A stretch of DNA of 64,000 nt from Herbiconiux daphne (GTDB lineage Bacteria > Actinomycetota > Actinomycetes > Actinomycetales > Microbacteriaceae): positions 310,001 through 374,000 of the forward strand of contig NZ_JANLCJ010000003.1 of the NCBI RefSeq assembly GCF_024979295.1, in the 5' to 3' direction. The notes beneath the pieces are model-generated. The model was given only the letters and a program-made list of their open reading frames with translations, did not search any database and was not told the origin of the DNA. This document shows, one piece after another, positions 1 through 8,072 of this stretch. The translations under genes and the position numbers were made by a program. How positions within the stretch are numbered: the stretch's first letter is position 1; each line of letters begins with the position of its first letter.

Positions 1-828
1 GTCGCGGGTGACGAGCCAGGGGCCGAGATCCATGCCGCTGCGCACGAGCGAGCGGGGCGCGGGCACGAGGCAGGCGCCGTTCGCCCAGGCGAGCCACATC
101 TCCTCGCACGAGGCGTCGAACGCCACCGAGAGACCGGCCAGCACCCGGTCGCCCGGGGCGATCGGCTCGTCGCTCAGAAAGAGGCGCGCCTCGGCGTCGA
201 CGAAGGCGGCCGCCGAACGGTGGCTCACGGCGACACCCTTCGGCGTGCCGGTCGACCCCGAGGTGAAGATGATCCAGGCGTCGTCGGTGAGCTCGGGCGG
301 CGACACGATCGGCAGGGCCGCGGTGCTCGCGTGCGGCGGCTCGACGCGGGCGAACAGGCGGGTCGGGGCATCCGGTTCCGGCGCCTCCGGCTCCGGCTCA
401 TCATGTTCCGGCGCCGCGACGCCCCGCGGCGTGTAGACGCCGGTGCCCGAGATGACGCCGGCCACCCGCGCCTCGCCGAACACGAGCTCGGCGCGTTCGT
501 CGGGATCGTCGGCGTCGACCGGCACATAGGCGGCCCCGGCCACGAGCACCGCGAGAATCGAGACGTAGAGCTCACGCCGCCCTGACGGCATCCGGATGCC
601 CACCCGGTCGCCCCGGCGCACCCCGGCCACGTGCAGCTCACCCGCGGTGGCGAGCACGCGGGCCATCAGCTCGCGGTAGCTCAAAGCGCCGTTCGCGTCT
701 TCGAGGGCCGAGACCTCCGGATGCCGAGCAACGGTGTCGCGGAACACGTCGACGAGGGTGCGGGGCGGGGCGGCGGCGTCGCCCCGATCGAGCACCGCCT
801 GGATCGAGGGTGTGGCCATGCGGGTCAT
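1..828 (-). CDS. Pls/PosA-type non-ribosomal peptide synthetase, N-terminal part (runs off left edge)
   Basis: The first 276 codons of an amino-acid adenylation domain are visible; the rest lies beyond base 1. Adenylation domains activate an amino acid as its AMP ester and load it on a carrier domain. Seen here: core A2-like AGAAYVPVD (residues 98-106), the A3 phosphate-binding motif IFTSGSTGTPKG (187-198) and an A4-like VAFDASCEEMW (235-245). The stretch CEEMWLAW...LVPAPRSLVRSGMDLG is typical of the Pls/PosA group (epsilon-poly-lysine-synthetase-like, single-module enzymes with a C-terminal membrane part). The start is ATG 828; ATG 819 (MATPS) is equally possible. An acidic Glu/Pro-rich insertion sits near residues 141-154. 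It is divergent from the ArsR gene at 895, with only 66 bp between, so the ArsR operators could also affect it. Product and remaining domains cannot be seen. Confidence 0.82.
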   Translation of the reverse strand, partial: MTRMATPSIQAVLDRGDAAAPPRTLVDVFRDTVARHPEVSALEDANGALSYRELMARVLATAGELHVAGVRRGDRVGIRMPSGRRELYVSILAVLVAGAAYVPVDADDPDERAELVFGEARVAGVISGTGVYTPRGVAAPEHDEPEPEAPEPDAPTRLFARVEPPHASTAALPIVSPPELTDDAWIIFTSGSTGTPKGVAVSHRSAAAFVDAEARLFLSDEPIAPGDRVLAGLSVAFDASCEEMWLAWANGACLVPAPRSLVRSGMDLGPWLVTRD

Positions 829-858
829 TGTGCCCGACGAAGGTTAACGGCGAGATCA

Positions 859-902
859 TTGAACTATTCGGTTCATCGTTCTACACTGAACCACATGGTT
901 CA
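859..902 (+). promoter_or_regulatory. Leaderless promoter with two operator dyads for the ArsR operon
   Basis: Two copies of the dyad TGAACy-N4-GGTTCA lie at 860-875 (TGAACT/GGTTCA) and 887-902 (TGAACC/GGTTCA), 27 bp apart. A plausible promoter fits between them: -35 TTGAAC (859-864), 17-bp spacer, -10 TACACT (882-887), 7 nt before ATG 895. The first dyad covers the -35 and the second covers the end of the -10 and the start codon. Autorepression by the ArsR protein encoded next is inferred. Confidence 0.6.
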
Positions 903-1230
903 TCATGAAGTGCTCGACCGGGCGTTCGCCGCCCTCGCCGATCCCACCCGGCGTGACGTGCTGACCCGGCTCGGCGACGGGCCCGCCACCATCAGCCAGC
1001 TGGCCGACCCCGCGGGCATCACCGTGACCGGCATGAAGAAGCACGTGCAGGTGCTCGAAGCCGCCGGCCTCGTGGTGACCGAGAAGATCGGCCGCGCGCG
1101 GCAGTGCCGGCTCGGCACCGAGCGATTGGATGACGCCATGGCCTGGATCACCTTCTACCAGCGCCTCTGGGAACGCCGTCTCGACGGCCTCGAGGCCTAC
1201 TTCACCCTCACGAAAGGAACCGAGAAATGA
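895..1230 (+). CDS. ArsR/SmtB-family winged-helix transcriptional regulator
   Basis: A 111-residue protein with the compact ArsR winged-helix fold: N-terminal FAALADPTRRDVLTRL helix, a helix-turn-helix around residues 32-60 (ISQLADPAGITVTGMKKHVQVLE) and a wing AGLVVTEKIGRARQCRL. There is no Cys pair of the metal-sensing type, so it belongs to the non-metal subgroup that commonly pairs with SRPBCC (AHSA1) genes. The ATG at 895 was chosen because the homologous region begins here and a -10 element lies 7 nt upstream, suggesting leaderless translation. The stop overlaps the start of the next gene (ATGA), so it is co-expressed with the SRPBCC and DUF1801 genes. It probably represses its own operon through the dyads at 860-902. 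Confidence 0.88.
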   Translation: MVHHEVLDRAFAALADPTRRDVLTRLGDGPATISQLADPAGITVTGMKKHVQVLEAAGLVVTEKIGRARQCRLGTERLDDAMAWITFYQRLWERRLDGLEAYFTLTKGTEK

Positions 1231-1724
1231 CCGATCAGACCGCATCGAGCAGACCCGTCGACGACGACGCCCTCAGCCTGCGGATGACCCGTTACCTGCC
1301 CGCCTCGCCTGACGAGGTCTTCGACGCCTACACCGACGCCCGCAAGCAGAAGATCTGGTTCAGCATCCTCGACCAGACGCCCGGCATCGTCGAGATCGAG
1401 GTCGACCTGCGCGTCGGCGGCGTGCAGACGGCGGTCTGGGGCCCCGACGAGAACACGCTGTTCCGCGAGACGCAGACCTTCCTCGTGATCGACCGGCCGA
1501 ACCGGCTGGTCACCGAATCGACGGGGTCGAGCCCCGACGGAATGACCATGACCACCCGCATCGACATCCGGTTCGACGCGCAGGGCGACGGCACGCTCGT
1601 GACCGTCGAGCAGACCGGGTTCCCGGTCGTCGAGGTGCGCGACTTCTTCGCCGGCGACGTCTGGGTCGGCGCCTTCGACCGCATCGAGGCGTTCCTGCGG
1701 CAGGAGGGGGCGCCGGATGCCTGA
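1227..1724 (+). CDS. SRPBCC (AHSA1-like) ligand-binding domain protein
   Basis: A 165-residue START/SRPBCC-fold protein of the AHSA1 type, a fold with a deep hydrophobic pocket. Seen: RYLPASPDEVFDAYTDARKQKIWF at the N-terminus, the family-typical MTMTTRIDIRFD strand near residue 110 and the C-terminal helix DVWVGAFDRIEAFLRQE. The start overlaps the ArsR stop by 4 bp and its end overlaps the DUF1801 gene by 8 bp, so the three form one operon. ArsR-SRPBCC pairs are very common in Actinobacteria, but the ligand is rarely known; none can be assigned here. Confidence 0.85.
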   Translation: MTDQTASSRPVDDDALSLRMTRYLPASPDEVFDAYTDARKQKIWFSILDQTPGIVEIEVDLRVGGVQTAVWGPDENTLFRETQTFLVIDRPNRLVTESTGSSPDGMTMTTRIDIRFDAQGDGTLVTVEQTGFPVVEVRDFFAGDVWVGAFDRIEAFLRQEGAPDA

Positions 1725-2070
1725 CACACCCGAGTCGGTCGACGCCTACCTCGCGGGGTTCCCCGCCGAGCAGCGCGACGTGCTGCAGCGGGTGCGCGAC
1801 GCCATCCACCGCGGCGTGCCGGGTGCGACCGAGAAGATCCGCTACGCGATGCCGGCGGTCATGCTGGGCGGCCGCTACGCGATCCACTTCGCGGGCTGGA
1901 AGAAGCACATCGGGCTCTACCCGGTTCCGGTGTTCGACGACGGACTCGAGGCCGAGATCGCGCCCTACCGCAGCGAGAAGGACTCGGTGACCTTTTCGTG
2001 GAAGGAGCCGGTGCCCTACGACCTGATCGAGCGGGTCTCGCGCGCGATCGCGGGTCTTCGCGGGGCGTGA
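1717..2070 (+). CDS. DUF1801 (YdhG/YdeI-like) protein
   Basis: A 117-residue protein matching the iron chaperone-like DUF1801 family: SVDAYLAGFPAEQRDVLQRVRDAI at the N-terminus, PGATEKIRYAMPAV (residues 37-50) and the signature HFAGWKKHIGLYPVP (57-71). The fold resembles frataxin-like proteins, but biochemical function is not established. It is the third gene of the ArsR operon, overlapping the SRPBCC gene by 8 bp, which suggests translational coupling. DUF1801 and SRPBCC genes are often found together under ArsR control; the shared role is unknown. Confidence 0.85.
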   Translation: MPDTPESVDAYLAGFPAEQRDVLQRVRDAIHRGVPGATEKIRYAMPAVMLGGRYAIHFAGWKKHIGLYPVPVFDDGLEAEIAPYRSEKDSVTFSWKEPVPYDLIERVSRAIAGLRGA

Positions 2071-2113
2071 GCGACGGTCGCCCACGCACCGCGTGCGTCG
2101 TAGGGTGGGCCGC

Positions 2114-2860
2114 ATGACGACCCGCACCAGGCTCCTCGTGGGCGGCAGCATCGCCGCGGCCACCGCCACCGTCGCGCTCTGGGTGCGCTACCTGGCCCGC
2201 CGCCAGCACTACTGGCAGGGGCGGCTCTCCGACTCCATCCCCGTGAACTCGCAGTACTGGCGCGACCGGGCCACCCGCGAGGGAGAGTTGCTCTACGTCG
2301 CCATCGGCGACTCCACCGCGCAGGGAATCGGGGCCAGCCGGCCGGCCCACAGCTACGTCGGCTTCATCGCCCGGCACGTGCGGCAGGCGACGGGCCGGCC
2401 GGTGCGGGTGGTGAACCTCGCCATCTCGGGAGCGACGATCGGCGACGCGATCGCCCGTGAGCTCCCCCGGCTGGCGGCCCTCGATGCCGAGCTGATGACC
2501 GTGTGCATCGGCGCGAACGACATCGCCGCGTTCGACCCCGACCGGTTCGCCGCGCAGGTCGACACGCTGTTCGACGCGCTGCCGTCGCACGCGATCGTCG
2601 CCGATCTGCCCAGCTTCTACTTCTTGCCGGCGCAGAAGAAGGTCGTCATCGCCAACCGCATCCTCGTCGACGCCGCCCGGGCGAGGCGACTGCGGGTGGT
2701 GCCGCTCTACCGGGCCACCGACCGGCAGGGGCTCTGGGGCGTGTCGACGCAGTTCGCGGGCGACCTCTTCCATCCCAACGACCGCGGCTACCGCATCTGG
2801 GCCGACACCTTCGCGCCGGCGGTCGACGAGCGGCTCCGGGCGATCGGCGCCATCGCCTGA
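2114..2860 (+). CDS. SGNH/GDSL-family hydrolase
   Basis: A 248-residue esterase/lipase of the SGNH superfamily. Block I is IGDSTAQGIGASRPA with Ser as nucleophile (GDS), block II Gly is in NLAISGATI, block III Asn is in CIGANDIAAF, and block V supplies Asp/His in DLFHPNDRGYRIW. An N-terminal hydrophobic stretch (residues 7-25, LLVGGSIAAATATVALWV) looks like a membrane anchor or uncleaved signal. ATG 2114 was chosen because this anchor starts there; an upstream in-frame start would only add an Arg-rich leader. Substrate unknown. It follows the ArsR operon by 43 bp and may be a separate unit. Confidence 0.85.
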   Translation: MTTRTRLLVGGSIAAATATVALWVRYLARRQHYWQGRLSDSIPVNSQYWRDRATREGELLYVAIGDSTAQGIGASRPAHSYVGFIARHVRQATGRPVRVVNLAISGATIGDAIARELPRLAALDAELMTVCIGANDIAAFDPDRFAAQVDTLFDALPSHAIVADLPSFYFLPAQKKVVIANRILVDAARARRLRVVPLYRATDRQGLWGVSTQFAGDLFHPNDRGYRIWADTFAPAVDERLRAIGAIA

Positions 2861-2979
2861 GCCGCGGGTCGCGGGAGCGGCGCCGGCGGAGCGACGGGGC
2901 CGCCGGAACGGCTGTCGGGGCGGCCGGGGTTTGGGAACGCGTGTCCCATGCCTTTTCGCTACTGTCGAACTCGCTGCGT

Positions 2980-3016
2980 CGCGGCGCTCACCGTTTCGGG
3001 TACCGTGAGCGCCGCG
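2980..3016. terminator. Bidirectional hairpin between convergent genes
   Basis: A perfect 12-bp stem (left arm CGCGGCGCTCAC at 2980-2991, right arm its reverse complement at 3005-3016) encloses a 13-nt loop. It lies between the convergent SGNH hydrolase and epoxide hydrolase genes. There is no T-run, as is usual for high-GC hairpins. Termination is inferred from position. Confidence 0.6.
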
Positions 3017-3030
3017 GCCCAGCCCTCCGG

Positions 3031-4263
3031 TCAGCGCACGCGGCGGAAGAATCCGCGCAGCTCCGTCACGAAGAGCTCCGGCTGCTCGAGCGCCGGGAAG
3101 TGACCGCCCCGCGCCGGTTCACCCCACCAGCGGATGTCGGTGAACATGGTCTCGGCCCACCGCCGCGACGGCCTGATGGTCTCGGCGGGGAACACCGAGC
3201 AACCCGTCGGCACCGATACCGGTGCGGGCAGCGACACGCGGGCCGGAGCCGGCACGGGCACGGGCCGGTCGAGCCCCGGGGCAGTGGGCGAGGCGGCATC
3301 CGGCGCCGGTGAGAACCAGTTCTGCACCTCGCGGATGCTCTGCCAGTAGAGCCTGGCCGACGAAGCCCCTGTCGCCGTGAGCCAGTAGAGCGTGACGGTG
3401 TCGAGCAGCACGTCGCGGTCGATGGCGTCGAGGCCGCCGTCGGCCCACGAGGCGTATTTCTCGGCGATCCAGGCGCAGAGTGCGGCGGGCGAGTCGGTGA
3501 GCGCGTAGCCGATGGTCTGCGGCTTGGTGGACTGCTCGGCTGAGTAGCCGTCCTCCCACGACGCCGCGTGCTCCAGCGCGGCGAGCGCCGACCGCTCCGC
3601 GTCGGTGAGGTCGTCGAAGGTGGCTGGGTCGGGGGCGACGAGCGGAGGCATGAGGTGGATGCCGGTCAGCCGCTCGGGCGCCCTCCGCGCCATCACGGTG
3701 GTGATCGACGCGCCCCAGTCGCTGCCCTGGGCGCCGAAGCGGGGGTAACCGAGGCGCTGCATCAGCGTCAGCCAGGCATCCGCGATGCGCTCGATGCCCC
3801 AGCCGGCCTGCCCGGGTTTGTCGCTGAAGCCGTAGCCGGGGAGGGTGGGGCAGACCACGTGGAACGCGTCGCGGGCCGAGCCGCCGTGCGCCTCGGGATG
3901 GGTGAGCGGCTCGATCACGCGCAGGAACTCGAACACCGAGCCTGGCCAGCCGTTCGTGAGCACGAGCGGCAGGGCGCCCTCGTGCGGCGAGCGGGCGTGC
4001 ACGAAGTGGATGCCGAGGCCGTCGACCGTGGTGCGGAACTGCGGCACGGCGTTCAGCCGGCGCTCCCCCGCCCGCCAGTCGTAGTGCTCGGCCCAGGTGC
4101 GGCAGAGGTCGCGCAGTACGGCGAGCGGAACGCCCTGCGACCAGTCGTCGACCGTCTCGGCCTCGGGCCAGCGGGTGGAGGCGAGGCGGGCCCTCAAGGC
4201 GGCGAGCTCGACGTCGGGCACGGCGGAGCGGAAGGGTTCGATCGTGTCGTCGGCTCGCGGCAT
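3031..4263 (-). CDS. Epoxide hydrolase family protein (EHN-type alpha/beta hydrolase)
   Basis: A 410-residue enzyme with the epoxide-hydrolase N-terminal segment (FRSAVPDVELAALRARLASTRWP, residues 11-33) followed by an alpha/beta-hydrolase core. The nucleophilic Asp is in GSDWGA (Asp182), the oxyanion motif reads NGWPGS (104-109; many relatives have HGWPGS) and the catalytic His is in GGHFPALEQPE near the C-terminus. These enzymes open epoxides to diols through an Asp-ester intermediate. Odd feature: a Pro/Val/Ala-rich insertion between the cap and the last strand (around residues 328-352) absent from typical relatives. Transcribed alone; divergent from the Vms1-type gene at 4373. Confidence 0.85.
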   Translation of the reverse strand: MPRADDTIEPFRSAVPDVELAALRARLASTRWPEAETVDDWSQGVPLAVLRDLCRTWAEHYDWRAGERRLNAVPQFRTTVDGLGIHFVHARSPHEGALPLVLTNGWPGSVFEFLRVIEPLTHPEAHGGSARDAFHVVCPTLPGYGFSDKPGQAGWGIERIADAWLTLMQRLGYPRFGAQGSDWGASITTVMARRAPERLTGIHLMPPLVAPDPATFDDLTDAERSALAALEHAASWEDGYSAEQSTKPQTIGYALTDSPAALCAWIAEKYASWADGGLDAIDRDVLLDTVTLYWLTATGASSARLYWQSIREVQNWFSPAPDAASPTAPGLDRPVPVPAPARVSLPAPVSVPTGCSVFPAETIRPSRRWAETMFTDIRWWGEPARGGHFPALEQPELFVTELRGFFRRVR

Positions 4264-4372
4264 CCGCTGCTCCTCTCGGTGATGTGATCGCCTTCGACGA
4301 TTGTGCCTGGTGGGCCACGCGAGGAACGAGTACCGTCCGAAGAAGTTGGTCAGCGACGACGAAAGGCGACCA

Positions 4373-5548
4373 GTGGATCACTCGACGACCTATCTTCATG
4401 CCCTCGCGGAGATCTACCGCGAACCCGGGCCCTACTCCGCGGTATACCTCGACCTCTCGAGGGACACCGGCAACCCGCACGAGGTGACCGAGGAACGGCG
4501 GGCGAGTGTCGACGACACCCTCGTCAAGGCCGGCGCTCCGGCCGCCGACATCGCTGCGATCGGCGAGGTGCTGTCGGATGCCGACGGGGTGGCCGACCCG
4601 GTGACGGTGTTCGGCGTGGTGCGCGACGGCGAGGTGGTGCTCAGCGAGGTGGTGCGCACGACCCCCGTCGACCTCGAGTCGATCTCGTACGGCCCGCTGC
4701 CCGACCTCACGCCGGCCGTCAAGCACGCCCTGTCGGCGTTCCCCTATCTCGTGGTCGAGACCTCACGCGAGGGCGGCGAGATCTCGCTCTACCGCGTCGG
4801 GGTCTCGGCGTCGGCGGCCCAGCAGTCCGTCTCGGGCGACAGCGACGACATCCACAAGCCCAAGAAGGGCGGCGGCCTCTGGGGCGACCACATCGACCGG
4901 CACGTCGAGGAGGTGTGGAAGCGCAACCAGTCCGAGCTCGCGGCCGCGGTGAACGCCGCCGTCGACCGCTACCGCCCGCGCCTGGTCGTGGTGGCCGGCG
5001 ACATCCGGGCCCGTGCCCTGCTCGGCGATGCGCTCTCGCCCGCCGCGCGGGCCGTGCTCACGACCGAGCCGAGCGATCCGGTGCCGTTCGACGCCAGTGA
5101 CGCCCGACTCGCCGAATGGGTCGACGCCGAGGTCGAGCGCATCGTGCGCGACGACGAGAAGTCGATCGCCGACCTGATCGCGCTGCACGAGGGGCGCGGC
5201 GACAACCGGGCCGAGCTCACCGTCGGCGGCATCGTGCACGCACTCGAGTCGGCGCAGGTCGACGCACTGCTGATCGACGACGCGGCCCTCGGCGACCGCG
5301 AGCTGCTCGCCCTCGACGGCGCACCGTGGATCGCAACCGCGCCCGAAGACGCCCTGACGGCGTCGATCATCGCGAAGGTGCCGGCCCGGCTCGCCCTGCT
5401 GCGGGCGGCCCTGCTGACGGATGCGCGGGTCTACTACACGCGCGAGGCCGGGCTCGACGACGATCCGCTCACCCTTCCCGAGGGGGCCGCGGCCGCCGCA
5501 CTGCTGCGCTGGCAGACCGGACCGCCGGTTCCGGGAACAGAGAGCTGA
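4373..5548 (+). CDS. Vms1/Ankzf1-type (bacterial eRF1-like, baeRF) peptidyl-tRNA hydrolase family protein
   Basis: A 391-residue protein of the bacterial eRF1-like family that NCBI-style annotation names Vms1/Ankzf1 family peptidyl-tRNA hydrolase. Eukaryotic Vms1 cleaves nascent chains from stalled 60S subunits; the role of bacterial members is not settled. Seen: YSAVYLDLSRDTGNPHE at the N-terminus, the central GGGLWGDHIDRHVEEVWKRNQ segment, a Rossmann-like LVVVAGDIRARALL and C-terminal VDALLIDDAALGDREL. The GTG at 4373 was chosen because GAAAGG lies just upstream and homology begins at TTYLHALAEIY; an ATG-less extension from 4301 has no ribosome site. Single gene. Confidence 0.75.
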   Translation: MDHSTTYLHALAEIYREPGPYSAVYLDLSRDTGNPHEVTEERRASVDDTLVKAGAPAADIAAIGEVLSDADGVADPVTVFGVVRDGEVVLSEVVRTTPVDLESISYGPLPDLTPAVKHALSAFPYLVVETSREGGEISLYRVGVSASAAQQSVSGDSDDIHKPKKGGGLWGDHIDRHVEEVWKRNQSELAAAVNAAVDRYRPRLVVVAGDIRARALLGDALSPAARAVLTTEPSDPVPFDASDARLAEWVDAEVERIVRDDEKSIADLIALHEGRGDNRAELTVGGIVHALESAQVDALLIDDAALGDRELLALDGAPWIATAPEDALTASIIAKVPARLALLRAALLTDARVYYTREAGLDDDPLTLPEGAAAAALLRWQTGPPVPGTES

Positions 5549-5813
5549 ATCGAGGGTTCAACTGGCGTCGTAATCGACGTAGGATGAGCTCGGCCCGCTG
5601 AGGTGTCCGCACCGCTTCCATTGGCAGAGTCGCCGGTGACTAGCCCGGACGACATCGCTGCGTGGCCTGTGATCGGTCCGCTCGACCGGCCTTCGGATCA
5701 GTGTCGACCGCGGAGGCCGGCCGGCGGTTCAGATCGACGGGGGTTGCCGTCTTCGGTCGACCGGATCATGCTGGCCAGAGGCGCACTGCTTCGACCCGCC
5801 GGAAGGACCAGCG

Positions 5814-6653
5814 ATGGCCAATCACCTGTTCACGCTCGCGTCGGGACGCACGGTCGGGGTGTCGGCCGCCGGGGATCCGGTGTCGAACCGCCTGGTGGTG
5901 TTCTGCCACCCGACGCCGGGAGCCGGTGGCTTCGATCCCGATCCGTCGGTCACCGAGCGATCGGGCGTGCACCTGCTGATGCTCGACCGCCCCGGATACG
6001 GCGCCTCGGAACCCTTGCGTCCCGGCGAGCCGCCCACGATCGAGCGCCAGGCCGACGATCTCGCCGAATACCTGCGGGCGGCGGTGTCGACGGCGCGCTC
6101 GCAGAGCGGGGTCGACTTCGGCTCGGCCGGGGCCATCGGCTGGGGCACGGGGGGAATGGTGGCCCTCGCTCTCGCGGCGCGGCATCCGGACCTCATCGAC
6201 CGGGTGGCCACCGTGGCCACCGCGTCGCCCGTCGGACTCGCGTTCGACCCCGACGTGCAGGAGCGGCTGCCCTTCACGCTCGCGAGCCTCGGCGTCGACG
6301 AGCGCGATCGCGTGCTCGAGCGGGCGGGGCTGCGCAATCGGCTCGCCCGCATGCTCGACGACGGCTCCGAACAGGGCCTCGCCGGCGCGAAAGCCGACTT
6401 CACCGCGATCCGCGACGGCGATTGGACCAGACGCCTGCGGCGCATCACGGCGACGAGTCTGCTGGTCTACGGCGACGACGACCCGTCGGCCTTCGTCGAA
6501 GACGGGCGGTGGTATCGCCGCCGGATGCCGCGCTCGCGCACCCGGGTGGTGCGGGTGGCCGGGGCCGGGCGTCTGGCACTGGTGTCGGAGTGGCGCCGCA
6601 TCCTGCGGCAGGTCGCTCCGTCGACCGACACGAAGGAAAGGAACGGCAGATGA
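5814..6653 (+). CDS. Alpha/beta-hydrolase fold protein lacking catalytic Ser and His
   Basis: A 279-residue alpha/beta-hydrolase: HPTPGAG oxyanion loop (residues 32-38), DRPGYGAS (58-65), nucleophile elbow and a late acid strand LLVYGDDDPSAF. The elbow reads G-W-G-T-G (109-113), so the nucleophile position is Gly111 where relatives have Ser. The position of the catalytic His is Arg253 (GAGRLAL, normally GAGHLAL). Two triad residues are therefore replaced, which argues that the protein is not a conventional hydrolase. Its TGA overlaps the ATG of the following SRPBCC gene, so the two are coupled. It may be a binding or regulatory partner. Confidence 0.8.
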   Translation: MANHLFTLASGRTVGVSAAGDPVSNRLVVFCHPTPGAGGFDPDPSVTERSGVHLLMLDRPGYGASEPLRPGEPPTIERQADDLAEYLRAAVSTARSQSGVDFGSAGAIGWGTGGMVALALAARHPDLIDRVATVATASPVGLAFDPDVQERLPFTLASLGVDERDRVLERAGLRNRLARMLDDGSEQGLAGAKADFTAIRDGDWTRRLRRITATSLLVYGDDDPSAFVEDGRWYRRRMPRSRTRVVRVAGAGRLALVSEWRRILRQVAPSTDTKERNGR

Positions 6654-7111
6654 CCGACACGACCAAGGGGTTCACCCTCACGCGCAACTACGACGCGACC
6701 CCGGAGCAGATCTGGCAGGCGTGGACCGATCCCGACCAGGCAGCCCAGTGGTGGCATCCGGCCGGCCTGTCGACCCCGCGCGACTCGGTGAGCATCGACG
6801 CCCGGGTGGGCGGGCTCTACACCTACACGATGGTCGACGACGCCTCGGGCGAGGAGTACCCCACCGGGGGCGAATACCGCGAGGTCGTGCCGAACGAGAA
6901 GCTCGTCTTCACCTGGGGCGACCCGTCGGGCGATCCGGATGACGCCATGCTCGTCACCGTGTCGATCGAGCCCCTTGGCGAACTCACCCGCTTGGTGTTC
7001 GACCTGCGCGGAGCGGACGGCATGCGCGGCGACGACAGCTTCTACGACGGGTGGGACGGCGCGCTCGACGAGCTCGCCCAGCTGCTCGGCCAGACGCCGG
7101 TGGCCGGCTGA
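6650..7111 (+). CDS. SRPBCC (AHSA1-like) domain protein
   Basis: A 153-residue AHSA1-type START-fold protein. It has the family signature TLTRNYDATPEQIWQAWTDPDQ...QWWHP at residues 8-36, the conserved GGEYREVVPNEKLVFTWG block and the C-terminal FYDGWDGALDELAQLL helix. GAAAGGAACGG precedes the ATG, which overlaps the stop of the alpha/beta-hydrolase gene (ATGA). The pair is an operon. Ligand unknown. Confidence 0.88.
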   Translation: MTDTTKGFTLTRNYDATPEQIWQAWTDPDQAAQWWHPAGLSTPRDSVSIDARVGGLYTYTMVDDASGEEYPTGGEYREVVPNEKLVFTWGDPSGDPDDAMLVTVSIEPLGELTRLVFDLRGADGMRGDDSFYDGWDGALDELAQLLGQTPVAG

Positions 7112-7134
7112 GCGAGCCCCGAGCGAGGGTCGAG

Positions 7135-7548
7135 GTGCTGCCGAAGGCCACATCGGGGCAGTGGATCGAGTGGAATCTGCGCAACTACGCCACGCAGGGC
7201 TACGGACTCTGGATCGTCGAGACCTCCGACGGCGAGTTCGTGGGCGACTGCGGGCTGACCTGGCAGGTCGCGGGCGGCCGGCGCGTGCTCGAGGTGGGCT
7301 ACCACGTGCTGCCCGGCCAACAGGGGCTGGGCTACGCCACCGAGGCCGCCGCCGCGTGCCGCGACCTCGCCCGCGAGCTGGAGCTCGCGCCGGAGCTCGT
7401 GGCGATCATCCACCCGCAGAACACGGCGTCGGGGCGGGTGGCCGAGAAGATCGGCATGCGACGCATGGGCGACGACCACGGCGATGACCACAGCGGCGTG
7501 CCGGCGGTGCGCACGGTGTTCGGCCCGAGGCTGGCGCCGGCGGAGTAG
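7135..7548 (+). CDS. GNAT-family acetyltransferase, N-terminally shortened
   Basis: A 137-residue RimJ/RimL-like N-acetyltransferase fragment. The core is clear: GLWIVETSDGEFVGDCGLTWQ, GYHVLPGQQGLGYATEAAAACRD (the Q/R-x-x-G-x-G/A acetyl-CoA loop) and AIIHPQNTASGRVAEKIGM. Relatives carry about 40-50 further N-terminal residues (strand 1 and helix 1, usually beginning TERLxLR). Here the homology begins abruptly at QWIEWNLRNYA, 23 bp after the stop of the SRPBCC gene. The GTG at 7135 has GAGGG upstream; an ATG at 7051 would lie inside the SRPBCC gene. A deletion that joined the two genes is the simplest reading, so the enzyme may be inactive. Confidence 0.65.
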   Translation: MLPKATSGQWIEWNLRNYATQGYGLWIVETSDGEFVGDCGLTWQVAGGRRVLEVGYHVLPGQQGLGYATEAAAACRDLARELELAPELVAIIHPQNTASGRVAEKIGMRRMGDDHGDDHSGVPAVRTVFGPRLAPAE

Positions 7549-7583
7549 CGTCGCAGTCCGGGGTGGGTCGCTGTCAGTGGCCC

Positions 7584-8072
7584 TCAGACGCGGGCGAGCC
7601 ACCGGGTGAGGATGGGCTCGAGCGCGCGGCGATCGGCGGCCGAGAGCTGGTCGACGAGGCGACGCTCGTTCGCCATGTGCTCGGTGAAGGCCGCGTCGAT
7701 CACCTCGACGCCGCGCTCGGTGAGGGCGACGACCCGGCGACGGCCGTCGCCCTCGACGCCCCGCCGAACCACCAGCCCGGCCTCGGCGAGGCGGTCGAGA
7801 CGCTTCGTCATCGCGCCCGTGGTCACCATGGTGTGCTCGGCGAGCTCGCCCGGGGCTCGCTCGAACGGCGCCCCGGCACGCCGGAGCGTCGCGAGCACGT
7901 CGAACTCCCCCTCGCCCAGGCCGTGCCGGGCGTAGACCTCGGTGAGCTCGTCGGTGAGCCGCGCCGCCAGCCGGTGCAGACGGCCGATGATGCCCTGCGG
8001 CGACACGTCGAGGTCGGGGCGCTCGCGCCGCCACTCCTGCTGGATGCGTGCAACGTGATCGATGTCGTCCAT
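7584..8072 (-). CDS. MarR-family transcriptional regulator
   Basis: A 162-residue MarR regulator: dimerisation helices at both ends and a winged helix in the middle (EGEFDVLATLRRAGAPFERAPGELAEHTMVTTGAMTKRLDRLAEAGLVVRR), with the wing VEGDGRRRVVALTERG. MarR proteins bind palindromes as dimers and release them with small ligands. The ATG at 8072 (MDDIDHV) was chosen because a TATAGT -10 lies 7 nt upstream, giving a leaderless message. It is divergent from the DMT transporter at 8113, with the whole 40-bp gap formed by nested palindromes; control of both genes by this protein is inferred. Confidence 0.88.
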   Translation of the reverse strand: MDDIDHVARIQQEWRRERPDLDVSPQGIIGRLHRLAARLTDELTEVYARHGLGEGEFDVLATLRRAGAPFERAPGELAEHTMVTTGAMTKRLDRLAEAGLVVRRGVEGDGRRRVVALTERGVEVIDAAFTEHMANERRLVDQLSAADRRALEPILTRWLARV

